Assembly (NCBI GenBank): GCA_031264825.1
Contig: JAISDL010000218.1
Coordinates: 1 to 11,995 of the forward strand
Direction: 5' to 3'
Source of the DNA: Accumulibacter sp.
Lineage (GTDB): Bacteria > Pseudomonadota > Gammaproteobacteria > Burkholderiales > Rhodocyclaceae
Length of the DNA: 11,995 bases
Shown here: piece after piece, positions 1-7,222 of the stretch
Layout of the letters: each line of letters starts with the position of its first letter
Position numbering within the stretch: position 1 is the stretch's first letter
Notes under the pieces: model-generated
What the model saw: only the letters and a program-made list of their open reading frames with translations
Told to the model about the DNA's origin: nothing
Databases searched by the model: none
Made by a program: the position numbers and the translations under genes

Positions 1-425
1 ACCGTCTCCTCTATCTTCGCGATGCTTCCGAAATTCTGCCCCATGTAGTTTCCGACCTTGACCTGATACAAAGAGGCGTCCGCTTCGATAACGGCGTACG
101 GGACCTTGTCCTTGACCATGATTCCGACGTATTTCAGCGATTCGAGCGGATACGATTCCAATGGCTCTTTCACTCGGTCGCGGATCTCCGCATCGAGGCT
201 CCGGCCGACCTTCTTTTCGCCGCCGATCCGGCTCGCAGAAAATGGGTCGGGGAGATTCGCCCCCTCGTAGGTCGCCGATTCATAGACGCTGATCTGCGGC
301 AGCGGCGTGACTTTACCCTTGATGTCGCGCGTCGCCTCGACCATCCAGAGCCGTAGATCCTCGTGCTCACCGCCGGAACACGCCGTCAGCAAGACGCAAA
401 AAACGACGACGCCGAGTTTTTTCAT
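1..425 (-). CDS. pilP: Type IV pilus lipoprotein PilP, partial (3' end beyond the window)
   Basis: PilP is the periplasmic lipoprotein of the type IV pilus alignment complex. It binds the PilN/PilO heterodimer and links it to the PilQ secretin. About 141 residues are visible. They begin with a lipoprotein signal, MKKLGVVVFCVLLTAC, with the lipobox cysteine at residue 16. A flexible linker follows, then the beta-rich domain typical of PilP (ESLKYVGIM near residue 96, then VIEADASLYQVKVGNYMG). The reading frame is open to position 1, so the C-terminus and any pilQ lie outside the window. The ATG at 425 overlaps the pilO stop by 4 bases and is preceded by a strong GGGGAGGA ribosome site 5 bases upstream. 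Identification rests on the lipobox, the PilP-like beta segment and the operon position. Confidence 0.93.
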   Translation of the reverse strand, partial: MKKLGVVVFCVLLTACSGGEHEDLRLWMVEATRDIKGKVTPLPQISVYESATYEGANLPDPFSASRIGGEKKVGRSLDAEIRDRVKEPLESYPLESLKYVGIMVKDKVPYAVIEADASLYQVKVGNYMGQNFGSIAKIEET

Positions 426-1099
426 CGCCGTCCTCCCCGCGCCTGCTGCGCGGCCCTTCTCTTGGCAGCGATTTCAGCGTCGTCGAGGTAGCGGTAGGTT
501 TTCGTCACGGCTTCCATGACGAGGACGCCCTCTTTCTGCTGTACCTGATTGATCGCGATATTACCCAAGGTCACGATCCGCGAGAGCTTCCCGATATCCT
601 CGGCGAACGCGCCGAAGTCGTGGTAACTCCCCGTCACGCGCAAGGCGATCGGCAGTTCCGCGTAAAAATCCTTGACGTTTTCGTTCGCCGGTTTGAAGAG
701 GTCGAATTGCAGGCCCCGCCCCATCCCCGACTGGTTGATTTCGATCAGGAGCGATTCGATTTCGGATTTGCTCGGCAGTTGCTTCAGCAGTACGCCGAAA
801 GTACGGTCCATCTCGGTCAGTTGCTGCATATACAGGTCGAGGTTGACCGCCTGCGTCTTGTTCGTGACGTACTGCTCCCTGAGTTTCGTTTCTTCCATCC
901 TCTGGACTTCGAGGTTGTTCAAGTGCTCGCTGAGGAACAAAAACCACCCGAGCACCAGAACCACGACGAAAAGCACGACGAGCACGCCGAATCTGGGAAC
1001 CGCGGGCCACGCGCCGATGTCCTTGGGGTCGAGGTTGCGGAAGTCGTCACGAATCGATTCGAGACTGATCTGCGGAAGAGAAAGAGACGGCAAATTCAT
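422..1099 (-). CDS. pilO: Type IV pilus inner-membrane protein PilO
   Basis: PilO is a bitopic inner-membrane protein that pairs with PilN through periplasmic coiled coils and ferredoxin-like domains. Together with PilP they form the alignment complex of type IV pili. The 225-residue length is usual for the family. A cytoplasmic N-terminus of about 35 residues precedes one membrane segment (roughly 38-56, VVLFVVVLVLGWFLFL). A heptad-rich helical region follows (about 57-105), then an alpha/beta domain containing the PilO-like stretch FYAELPIALRVTGSYHDFGAFAEDI (about 145-169). The tail is basic, rich in Arg, Ala and Gln (211-225). The start at 1099 has an AGAGG site 9 bases upstream and overlaps the pilN stop as ATGA. 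The stop overlaps the pilP start the same way, so translational coupling is likely. Confidence 0.95.
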   Translation of the reverse strand: MNLPSLSLPQISLESIRDDFRNLDPKDIGAWPAVPRFGVLVVLFVVVLVLGWFLFLSEHLNNLEVQRMEETKLREQYVTNKTQAVNLDLYMQQLTEMDRTFGVLLKQLPSKSEIESLLIEINQSGMGRGLQFDLFKPANENVKDFYAELPIALRVTGSYHDFGAFAEDIGKLSRIVTLGNIAINQVQQKEGVLVMEAVTKTYRYLDDAEIAAKRRAAQQARGGRR

Positions 1100-1680
1100 C
1101 TTCGGGTTCCTCTCTGAGGCTGCTGGGGCGCGGGGGCGGCCGCGGATTTCATGTAGAAGTCCATGTTGAATTCATTGACGCGGCGCCTGTCTACGGTGGA
1201 CGCCTTGACTTCGATGAGTTGCGGCCTTTCGAGCCAAGGCGACGCCTCGATGTTCCGCATCAGCGCCGAGACGCGCGCGGACGATTGCGCAAAGCCGTTC
1301 ACCGACACCTTCGCATCAACTTGCTTGACCGAACGGATGTAGATGCCTTCGGGCATCTGCTTCACGAGTTCGCTTAGGAGGTGCACCGCCCTCGACCGGT
1401 CGCGTTGCAGCGATTCGATGATCTGCTTGCGGGAAAGAAGCGCCTGCGTTTGCTCGCGAAGGCGCTTGATCTGGTCGATTTGCTTGTCGAGCGCGAGGAT
1501 TTCCCTTTTCAGGAAATCGTTCTTCTCTTGCTGCGCCGTGATCGTGCCGTCGATGAGCGTATAGCCGAGAAAGACGATCAGGCCGCCCAATATGAGGATG
1601 AGACAGCACAGGCCGTAAAACTGCTGGCGCTTCGCCCGACGTTTTTCCTCGCGGTGGGGAAGGAGGTTGATTCGTATCAT
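1096..1680 (-). CDS. pilN: Type IV pilus inner-membrane protein PilN
   Basis: PilN is the PilO partner. Its short cytoplasmic N-terminus carries the INLLP motif that docks into a groove of PilM, here at residues 3-7 (MIRINLLPHREEKRRAKR). One membrane segment follows at about 21-44, then a coiled coil (about 48-100) and a periplasmic ferredoxin-like domain containing EGIYIRSV and VSVNGFA (about 115-135). The product is 194 residues. A start ten codons further upstream is open, but I choose the ATG at 1680. It places the INLLP motif at the usual N-terminal position, overlaps the pilM stop as ATGA and has a GGAG site about 10-12 bases upstream. The Ala/Pro/Gln-rich C-terminal tail (SAAAPAPQQPQRGTRR) looks disordered. 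Confidence 0.95.
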   Translation of the reverse strand: MIRINLLPHREEKRRAKRQQFYGLCCLILILGGLIVFLGYTLIDGTITAQQEKNDFLKREILALDKQIDQIKRLREQTQALLSRKQIIESLQRDRSRAVHLLSELVKQMPEGIYIRSVKQVDAKVSVNGFAQSSARVSALMRNIEASPWLERPQLIEVKASTVDRRRVNEFNMDFYMKSAAAPAPQQPQRGTRR

Positions 1681-2756
1681 GCGTCGAATCTCCGCAAAGC
1701 CAAACCGCACGCCGCCAGCAAGGACGGCGCGTCCGCTTTCAGAGCCTTGCCGCGGACGCGCTTGTGCATCGACATGTCGGCGAAGGGATTGGCGATGATC
1801 GTATTGACCTGTGTGCGCGATGCGACCGCCGCGCGCACGCCGGGCAGGATCGCGCAGCCGCCGGCGAGGACGATGTGGTCGAGTTTCGTATACTGCGTCG
1901 ACGTGAAAAAGAACTGCAGGACGCGCGAGACTTCGAGCGCGAAGTTCTCGACGAAGGGTCTCAGCAACTCGGACTCGTAATTTTCGGGGAGCGTGTTCTT
2001 GCGCTTTTCCGCTTCGGCCTCGTCGAAAGTCTTTCCGTACAGCCGCGCGATGTCCTGCGTCAATTGGTTCCCGCCGAAAGTCTGGTCGCGCGCGTAAAGT
2101 TGCTGGTCGTCGCGCATCACCACCAGACTCATGATGTTCGCGCCGACGGTGATCAACGCGACGATCTGCCCGCTACCGCCGCGAAGAAGCTGCTTTTTGA
2201 CGAGTTCGAAAGCGGAGAGGACGGCGTAGGACTCGATGTCGACGACGAGCGGATTCAAGCCGCCCGCCTCGGCGACGGCGACGCGGTCTTCGACCTTTTC
2301 CTTGCGCGAAGCGGCGATCAGCACTTCGACTTCGTCGAGCGGAGACCCCGCGGGGCCGATCACCTGGAAGTCCAGATTCACCTCGTCGAGAGAAAACGGG
2401 ATGTACTGGTTCGCTTCAGACTCGACGAGAATTTCGAGTTCTTCCTCGCGTTGGCCGGCGGGCACGATGATTTTCTTCGTGATCGCCTGCGACGCCGGGA
2501 TCGCGACGGCGACGTGCTTGACCGACGTGCCGAGCTTTCTCCACGCGCGCTGCACCGCGCCGGCGGCGTCTTCCAGGTTCACGATATTCCCGTCCGAAAC
2601 CGCGTCCCTGGGGAGGATTTCCACCGCGTAGCGCTCAACGCAATAGCCTTGCTTGCCGTCGCTCGACAACTCGACCATCTTTATGGCCGACGAACTGATG
2701 TCGAGGCCGATCAGCGGAGGCGACTTTGCGCTCAGAAACGAAAGATCGAGCTGCAA
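1677..2756 (-). CDS. pilM: Type IV pilus cytoplasmic ATPase-fold protein PilM
   Basis: PilM is a cytoplasmic actin/FtsA-fold protein that binds the PilN N-terminus and connects the pilus motor side to the alignment complex. At 359 residues it has the usual length. The phosphate-1 type motif is visible near the N-terminus (GLDISSSAIKMVEL, 17-30). Other PilM hallmarks are VESEANQYIPFSLDEVNLDFQV (111-132), DIESYAV (173-179), FGGNQLTQDIARLYG (227-241) and the adenosine-site motif VLAGGCAILPG (296-306). The start codon is TTG at 2756, preceded by GGGAG with 8 bases between; I find no ATG or GTG upstream in frame. It is the first gene of the pilMNOP(Q) operon and is transcribed away from mrcA, which is common in beta- and gammaproteobacteria. 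Confidence 0.95.
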   Translation of the reverse strand: MQLDLSFLSAKSPPLIGLDISSSAIKMVELSSDGKQGYCVERYAVEILPRDAVSDGNIVNLEDAAGAVQRAWRKLGTSVKHVAVAIPASQAITKKIIVPAGQREEELEILVESEANQYIPFSLDEVNLDFQVIGPAGSPLDEVEVLIAASRKEKVEDRVAVAEAGGLNPLVVDIESYAVLSAFELVKKQLLRGGSGQIVALITVGANIMSLVVMRDDQQLYARDQTFGGNQLTQDIARLYGKTFDEAEAEKRKNTLPENYESELLRPFVENFALEVSRVLQFFFTSTQYTKLDHIVLAGGCAILPGVRAAVASRTQVNTIIANPFADMSMHKRVRGKALKADAPSLLAACGLALRRFDA

Positions 2757-2764
2757 ATTAATAT

Positions 2765-2769
2765 CTCCC
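2765..2769 (-). promoter_or_regulatory. Ribosome binding site deciding the TTG start of pilM
   Basis: On the minus strand GGGAG lies 8 bases before the TTG at 2756. No ATG or GTG in the pilM frame sits at a workable distance, so this site supports TTG initiation. Confidence 0.7.
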
Positions 2770-2784
2770 GTTAAAAACCTTTTG

Positions 2785-2813
2785 AATATTGATAGTTAGC
2801 GACAATATTGATA
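2785..2813. repeat. Pair of 10-bp direct repeats in the pilM leader
   Basis: AATATTGATA occurs at 2785-2794 and again at 2804-2813, a period of 19 bp. Both copies lie between the predicted pilM transcription start (near 2819-2820) and the pilM ribosome site, so they sit in the 5' leader. Two identical half-sites about two helical turns apart are consistent with binding by a regulator acting as a roadblock. They could also be chance in an AT-rich spacer. Confidence 0.5.
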
Positions 2814-2825
2814 ATTCACTTTAAG

Positions 2826-2853
2826 ATGATAGCACACGCATTGAGCATGTAAA
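2826..2853 (-). promoter_or_regulatory. Sigma70-type promoter of the pilM operon
   Basis: On the minus strand TTTACA (2848-2853) and TATCAT (2826-2831) are separated by 16 bp. The -10 box is preceded by TGC, an extended -10. Each box is a good match to the sigma70 consensus. The predicted start near 2819-2820 gives a leader of about 63 bases before the TTG of pilM. Confidence 0.65.
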
Positions 2854-2876
2854 GCTTTTTTCTCGATTCTCGTGAC

Positions 2877-2904
2877 CTTTTTCACACAAAATTACGTTTA
2901 TAAT
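2877..2904 (+). promoter_or_regulatory. Candidate promoter of mrcA
   Basis: A perfect -10 hexamer TATAAT lies at 2899-2904. The only -35 candidate at workable spacing is the poor CTTTTT (2877-2882, 16-bp spacer). Transcription would begin near 2911 and leave a leader of about 26 bases before the TTG at 2937. The -10 is convincing; the -35 is not. Confidence 0.45.
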
Positions 2905-2936
2905 CCAAATTCGTTCATTTCTCCTGACAAACTGCT

Positions 2937-5297
2937 TTGCGCGCCACTTTTCGCCGGGTCGTCCCTCGCTGGGTTCTCTACCCGCTCGCCTTTCTTGCCG
3001 GAGTGACCGTGATGGGCGTCTCCGCCGTCGTCATCGTCACCACTCTGATCTATCCGAAACTGCCCTCGCTCGACATCCTGACCGACTACCGGCCCAAAAT
3101 CCCGCTCAAGGTCTACACGGCGGACGGCTTCCTCATCGGCGAATTCGGAGAAGAACGCCGCGCGCTCGTCGGCATGCAAGACGTTCCTGACGTCATGAAG
3201 TGGGCCATTTTAGCCGCGGAAGACAAACATTTCTACCAGCACAGCGGTGTCAACCCGGTCAGCATCGCAAGGGCCGTCCGCGCCAACGTCCTGCGAGGAA
3301 GAAAAAGCCAAGGCGGTTCGACGATCACCCAGCAGGTCGCGAAGAATTTCTTCCTCTCTCCGGAAAAAACCTATATTCGCAAACTGTACGAAATACTCCT
3401 GTCTCTCAAGATAGAAAACAATCTGACCAAGGATCAGATTCTGGAACTATACATCAACCAGATATCCCTGGGGCAGCGCGCCTACGGTTTCGCCGCCGCG
3501 TCGCAGATCTATTTCGGCAAACCCCTGAAGGACGTTACCCTGGCCGAAGCCGCGATGCTCGCGGGCTTGCCGAGTTCACCGTCGAAAAACAACCCGATCG
3601 CGAACCCGAAACTCGCGCGCCAGCGCCAGACCTACGTCCTCAATCAAATGCTCGAGATCGGCGTCATCGACCAGGCACAAAAAGAAGACGCCTTGAAGCA
3701 ACCCCTGATCGTCCAGCGGAATACGAACAGTCTGAACAATTTCCCCGTCCACGCCGAATTCGTCGCCGAAATGGCCCGCCAGATGGTCCAGGAGCGTTTT
3801 CCGGAAGACGTCTACACGCACGGCTTCCGCGTCTATACGACGATTCTGAAAAAAGACCAGGAAGCCGCCTACGAAAGCCTGCGCCGGGGTGTGATCAATT
3901 ACGACCTGAGACACGGCTACCGGGGGCCTGAAGCCTACATCGAAATCAACCGAACGATTTCGAAGCAGGACGATAAACTCGACGAGCGCCTGCAGAGCTT
4001 CCGCGACGAAGAAGATCTGCTTGTCGCCGTCGTCCTCGAAGCCGAACCCAACCGCGTCCAGGTCTACCGGCGCGGAGGCGAATTCCTCGACATCCGCGAC
4101 GAGGGCCTGAAACTCGTGGCGCGAATGACCGGTGACAACGCGCCGGCGAACAAACGCTTGCGCAAGGGCGCCGTCGTCCGGATACAACTCGACGAAAAAA
4201 ACAAGTTGCGCATCGTCCAGCGCCCTGAAGTCGAAGCCGCCTTCATTTCGGTCGACCCCCAAACGGGCGCGGTTCGCGCGCTCGTGGGAGGCTTCGACTT
4301 CGACCGCAACATGTTCAACCACGCGACGCAGGCATGGCGCCAGCCGGGGTCGAGCTTCAAGCCCTTCATTTATTCGGGATCGCTCGAAAAAGGCTTTACG
4401 CCGGCGACGATCGTCGACGACGAGCCGATCAACCTGCCCGCGTCGATCACGGGAAGCCAAACGTGGGACCCCAAGAACTACGACGGGAAATACGAAGGAC
4501 CGATCCACCTCAGGATGGCGCTGGCGAAGTCGAAAAACATGGTTTCGATCCGCTTGTTGCAGGAAAGCAACATCAGCTTCATCCACGACTACATCACGCG
4601 CTTCGGCTTCGACGCCGAAAAACACCCGCCCGTCCTGACGATGGCGCTCGGCGCCGGCCTCGTCACCCCCTGGCAGATGGTCACAGCGTACTCGGTATTC
4701 GCAAACGGCGGATACCGCATCCAACCGTATATCGTCCAGGGCATCGTCGACAGCAAGGATCAAGTGCTCGCGCAGGCCGAACCGGTCGGCGCCGGCGACA
4801 AGGCGATCCAGGTCATCGACCCCCGCAACGCTTATTTGATGGACAGCATGCTCCGCGACGTGACGATTTACGGCACAGCCGCGCGCGCGACCGTCCAGCT
4901 CAGGAGGCGCGACCTCGCCGGGAAGACCGGGACGACGAACGACGTCATGGACACGTGGTTCTGCGGCTACCAGCGCACCGTCGCGGCGTGCTCGTGGATC
5001 GGCTACGACAAGCCGAAAAAAATGGGGCGCGGCGAAACGGGCAGCAGCGCGGCGCTCCCGGTCTGGATCGGCTACATGGACAAGACGCTCAAGGGCGTTC
5101 CGCAAACCTTCATGCCCCGCCCGTCGGGGCTCGTCTCGGTCGAAGCCGAATCGCTGAACCCCGACAAGCCGATGCTCAGGGAATTGATCTACAAGGAAAA
5201 CGTCCCGCCGCCGGAAGAACACATCGACCCCCCGCCGCCGCCGCGCGACGCGGTCGCCCGCGCGATCAGCGAGCATATGCACGAAGTGACACCCTGA
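2937..5297 (+). CDS. mrcA: Bifunctional penicillin-binding protein 1A (glycosyltransferase/transpeptidase)
   Basis: This class A PBP polymerises lipid II into glycan strands and crosslinks the peptides on the periplasmic face of the inner membrane. The 786-residue product starts with a short cytoplasmic tail and one membrane segment (about 14-39). The GT51 glycosyltransferase domain follows, with the catalytic Glu in EDKHFYQHSG (E95) and the motifs GGSTITQQVAKN (126-137) and ELYINQISLG. A PBP1A-type OB-like insert spans about 320-430. The transpeptidase domain has SSFK (catalytic Ser472, Lys475), SKN (532-534) and KTGTT (663-667). The tail is proline-rich. The start is TTG at 2937: an in-frame stop lies at 2925, and the next starts (GTG 3003, ATG 3012) would cut the membrane helix. 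I see no Shine-Dalgarno before the TTG, whereas ATG 3012 has a GGAG 8 bases upstream, so the exact start stays open. It is divergent from pilM and convergent with cyaY. Confidence 0.95.
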   Translation: MRATFRRVVPRWVLYPLAFLAGVTVMGVSAVVIVTTLIYPKLPSLDILTDYRPKIPLKVYTADGFLIGEFGEERRALVGMQDVPDVMKWAILAAEDKHFYQHSGVNPVSIARAVRANVLRGRKSQGGSTITQQVAKNFFLSPEKTYIRKLYEILLSLKIENNLTKDQILELYINQISLGQRAYGFAAASQIYFGKPLKDVTLAEAAMLAGLPSSPSKNNPIANPKLARQRQTYVLNQMLEIGVIDQAQKEDALKQPLIVQRNTNSLNNFPVHAEFVAEMARQMVQERFPEDVYTHGFRVYTTILKKDQEAAYESLRRGVINYDLRHGYRGPEAYIEINRTISKQDDKLDERLQSFRDEEDLLVAVVLEAEPNRVQVYRRGGEFLDIRDEGLKLVARMTGDNAPANKRLRKGAVVRIQLDEKNKLRIVQRPEVEAAFISVDPQTGAVRALVGGFDFDRNMFNHATQAWRQPGSSFKPFIYSGSLEKGFTPATIVDDEPINLPASITGSQTWDPKNYDGKYEGPIHLRMALAKSKNMVSIRLLQESNISFIHDYITRFGFDAEKHPPVLTMALGAGLVTPWQMVTAYSVFANGGYRIQPYIVQGIVDSKDQVLAQAEPVGAGDKAIQVIDPRNAYLMDSMLRDVTIYGTAARATVQLRRRDLAGKTGTTNDVMDTWFCGYQRTVAACSWIGYDKPKKMGRGETGSSAALPVWIGYMDKTLKGVPQTFMPRPSGLVSVEAESLNPDKPMLRELIYKENVPPPEEHIDPPPPPRDAVARAISEHMHEVTP

Positions 5298-5300
5298 TCC

Positions 5301-5418
5301 AGGTATCAGATGTCAGGAATCAGGAATCAGATCAGTTAGCGACGGCTTCGCCGCCGGCGAAAAGCATTGAAACACCGATCGGTTTTCATCTGTCTCCTGT
5401 TCTCTGTCTCCTGTCTCC
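5301..5418. repeat. Dispersed intergenic repeat, copy A (heptad arms around a conserved core)
   Basis: The left arm is made of 7-bp units (AGGTATC, AGATGTC, AGGAATC, AGGAATC at 5301-5328). The core is 5328-5392 and the right arm has four 7-bp units (TGTCTCC, TGTTCTC, TGTCTCC, TGTCTCC at 5391-5418). The core contains a small hairpin (CGGCTTCGCCG, 5343-5353) and a perfect palindrome (ACCGATCGGT, 5373-5382), and is bounded by CAGAT and ATCTG. It matches copy B at 11619-11684 with 7 mismatches and one 1-base gap by hand alignment. It lies between the convergent ends of mrcA and cyaY and runs into the last codons of cyaY. It could act as a bidirectional terminator or REP-like element. No transposase is present. 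Confidence 0.8.
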
Positions 5419-5694
5419 CAGCATCCCGGAAAGCACCGCGCGGATCGTCTCTCCCGATCGCGTATCGCGCCAGTCCTCACCATCCCAACGAAAATGATGC
5501 GCGCCCGAGCGCGCGGCGACCCATATTTCACGCGAAGGCGCGTGGCGGTTGACGACGATCGACTCGGCGTTGTCAAATTCGATCTCGAAAACGCCCGAAC
5601 CCGTCTGAACGAGGTCGGCGTCGGAGCCGTCGAGCGCGCGGGCAAGCCGCTCGAAAAACGTATCGGTCAAGGCTTGGAATTCTTTGTCGGTCAT
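5386..5694 (-). CDS. cyaY: Iron-sulfur cluster assembly protein CyaY (bacterial frataxin)
   Basis: CyaY is a small cytosolic iron-binding protein that interacts with the cysteine desulfurase IscS and modulates Fe-S cluster assembly. The 102-residue length is normal (E. coli CyaY is about 106). The frataxin pattern is clear: an acidic first helix (MTDKEFQALTDTFFERLARAL), GVFEIEF with a following strand ending IVVNRHAPSREIWVAARSGAHHF (about 45-67), then WRDTRSGETIRAVLSGML as the last helix. The final residues GDRRQRTGDR and the stop codon are encoded by the right arm and core edge of the neighbouring repeat, so the native C-terminal tail seems to have been replaced. The start at 5694 has AGGG about 9 bases upstream. 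It is divergent from lptM-lysA, the usual order in Betaproteobacteria. Confidence 0.93.
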   Translation of the reverse strand: MTDKEFQALTDTFFERLARALDGSDADLVQTGSGVFEIEFDNAESIVVNRHAPSREIWVAARSGAHHFRWDGEDWRDTRSGETIRAVLSGMLGDRRQRTGDR

Positions 5695-5734
5695 CTTGTG
5701 TTACCCTGCGTTTCCTTATGCTACCATTTTGCCA

Positions 5735-5740
5735 TATAAC
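5735..5740 (+). promoter_or_regulatory. Possible -10 box in the cyaY/lptM divergent spacer
   Basis: The 50-bp spacer 5695-5744 must serve both cyaY and lptM-lysA. TATAAC at 5735-5740 resembles a -10, but the matching -35 position (TTCCTT, 5712-5717) is poor. A start from it would fall at about the lptM ATG, implying a nearly leaderless message. This is a weak call. Confidence 0.25.
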
Positions 5741-5744
5741 GATC

Positions 5745-5969
5745 ATGCGCTCCCGATTCCTTTCTCTCGCCGTCGTCGTTCTCGTAGCGGCTTCTCTCTC
5801 TTCGTGCGGTAAGCGCGGATCGCTTTTCATGCCCCCGGAACAGAGCGCGTCACAACGCGTTGCGACGCAACCCGCCCCCGCCACACCCTCCTCCGCGCCC
5901 TCGAAGTCCCCCGCGTCCCCCTCTCCTGCGCCCACGCCCGCCGACACGGAGAAAGAGTCCGGCAAATGA
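5745..5969 (+). CDS. lptM: LPS-assembly lipoprotein LptM (YifL family)
   Basis: LptM is a small outer-membrane lipoprotein that assists maturation of the LPS translocon subunit LptD. The product is 74 residues. It begins with a signal peptide MRSRFLSLAVVVLVAASLSSC, with the lipid-modified cysteine at 21. The family signature CGKRGSLFMPPE follows directly (compare CGLKGPLYFPP in E. coli YifL). The remainder is a low-complexity Pro/Ala/Ser segment (residues about 45-68), presumably disordered. The ATG at 5745 is preferred over one 27 bases upstream because it gives a proper signal peptide. The stop overlaps the lysA start as ATGA. The gene order cyaY / lptM-lysA supports the identification. Confidence 0.88.
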   Translation: MRSRFLSLAVVVLVAASLSSCGKRGSLFMPPEQSASQRVATQPAPATPSSAPSKSPASPSPAPTPADTEKESGK

Positions 5970-7222
5970 GTTTTCCAAGCTTTTCCGGCGGACAGTGCCA
6001 CGCGGAATCGGTCGCTCTTTCGGAGATCGCGCGAGACTTCGGTACGCCGTGCTACGTTTATTCGCGCGCGGCGATCGACGCCGCATTCGATGAATTCGCC
6101 GACGCGCTTTCCGGCGTCGATTCGCTCGTCTGCTACGCGATCAAAGCCAATCCCGGTTTGGCGTTCCTCGACCTTTTCGCGCGAAAAGGCGCGGGCTTCG
6201 ACATCGTTTCGGGCGGAGAACTCGAACGCGCGCTCGCCGTCGGCGCCGACCCTGCAAAAATCGTTTTTTCGGGCGTCGGGAAAACGGCCGACGAAATGCG
6301 TTTCGCGCTGAATTCGGGCATTTGCTGCTTCAATGTCGAATCCGAACCCGAACTCGACCGCCTCGCCGGAGTCGCGGCCGATCTCGATAAAAAAGCGCCC
6401 GTGAGCCTGCGCGTCAACCCCGACGTCGACCCCGGAACGCACCCGTATATATCGACGGGTCTGAAAGAAAACAAATTCGGCGTCGCGTTTCAAGACGCCC
6501 GGAGGCTGTACCGAAAGGCCGCGACGCTGCCGGGAATCGAAATCAAGGGAATCGACTGCCACATAGGCTCGCAGATACTCGACCCGGCGCCGTATTTCGA
6601 GGCGCTCGACAAGGTCCTGCTTCTCGTCGATCGACTCGCGTCGGACGGGATACACCTTCGCCATATCGACGTGGGCGGAGGCTTCGGCATCCGCTATACC
6701 GCCGAAACCGCGCCGCCGGTCGAATCCTGCGTGCGTCCCATCGTCGAACGCCTGCGCGGGCGCGGGCTGAAACTCCTCCTCGAACCGGGGCGCCGCCTCG
6801 TCGGCAACGCGGGCTTGTTGCTCACGCGCGTCGAATACCTCAAGAGCGGCGGAGCGAAAAACTTCGCGGTCGTCGACGCGGCGATGAACGACCTCGTCCG
6901 CCCCGCGCTTTACGGCGCCGAACACGAGATCGTTCTCGCCGCGCCGAGTACATCGAACGAGGCGCGCGAACTCCGCGAATGGGAAATCGTCGGCCCGGTC
7001 TGCGAGTCGGGCGACTTCCTCGGAAAAAACCGAACGCTTTCCCTCGCTCCGGGCGACTTGCTCGCCGTCCTTTCCGCCGGTGCCTACGGCATGTCGATGA
7101 GTTCGAACTACAATTCGCGCCCAAGGGCCGCCGAAGTCGTCGTCGACGGCGCGCGCGCGCACCTCGTCCGCCGTCGGGAATCCCTCAAATCCTTGTACGA
7201 GAACGAAAGTCCGCTACCATGA
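5966..7222 (+). CDS. lysA: Diaminopimelate decarboxylase LysA
   Basis: LysA is a PLP enzyme that decarboxylates meso-diaminopimelate to L-lysine, the last step of the lysine pathway, in the cytosol. The 418-residue length is typical. The alanine-racemase-like barrel carries the PLP lysine in VCYAIKANPG (Lys60), then GGELERAL (83-90), KFGVAF (170-175), CHIGSQI (198-204, His199) and the phosphate loop GGGFGIRY (237-244). EPGR follows at 273-276. The C-terminal beta domain supplies CESGDFL (346-352, the cysteine/glutamate from the partner subunit) and GAYGMSMSSNYN (372-383). No key residue is missing. The start ATG at 5966 overlaps the lptM stop, and the stop overlaps the start of the efflux adaptor gene, so all are probably co-transcribed. 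Confidence 0.97.
   Translation: MSFPSFSGGQCHAESVALSEIARDFGTPCYVYSRAAIDAAFDEFADALSGVDSLVCYAIKANPGLAFLDLFARKGAGFDIVSGGELERALAVGADPAKIVFSGVGKTADEMRFALNSGICCFNVESEPELDRLAGVAADLDKKAPVSLRVNPDVDPGTHPYISTGLKENKFGVAFQDARRLYRKAATLPGIEIKGIDCHIGSQILDPAPYFEALDKVLLLVDRLASDGIHLRHIDVGGGFGIRYTAETAPPVESCVRPIVERLRGRGLKLLLEPGRRLVGNAGLLLTRVEYLKSGGAKNFAVVDAAMNDLVRPALYGAEHEIVLAAPSTSNEARELREWEIVGPVCESGDFLGKNRTLSLAPGDLLAVLSAGAYGMSMSSNYNSRPRAAEVVVDGARAHLVRRRESLKSLYENESPLP

Noticed and set aside
1764..2774. A 336-codon plus-strand open frame opposite pilM
   Set aside because: pilM on the other strand carries all family motifs, a promoter and a ribosome site. The opposite frame has only His/Arg/Asp-rich shadow composition.
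2785..2813. IHF sites in the pilM leader
   Set aside because: ATCAA matches the first half of the IHF consensus in both repeats, but the TTR half four bases later is absent in both.
3576..5282. A 568-codon open frame on the minus strand opposite mrcA
   Set aside because: It lies wholly antisense to a gene with complete GT51 and transpeptidase motifs. Its composition (Arg, Asp, Val-rich) is what a GC-rich codon pattern yields in the opposite frame, and it shows no recognisable domain.
5718..5744. Upstream ATG giving LptM a nine-residue extension
   Set aside because: The extension would put MLPFCHITI before a normal lipoprotein signal; the ATG at 5745 gives a standard 20-residue signal before the lipobox cysteine.
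5573..7162. A 529-codon minus-strand open frame opposite lysA and running into cyaY
   Set aside because: It is antisense to lysA, which has all PLP-enzyme motifs. Arg/Asp/Glu-rich composition marks it as a shadow.
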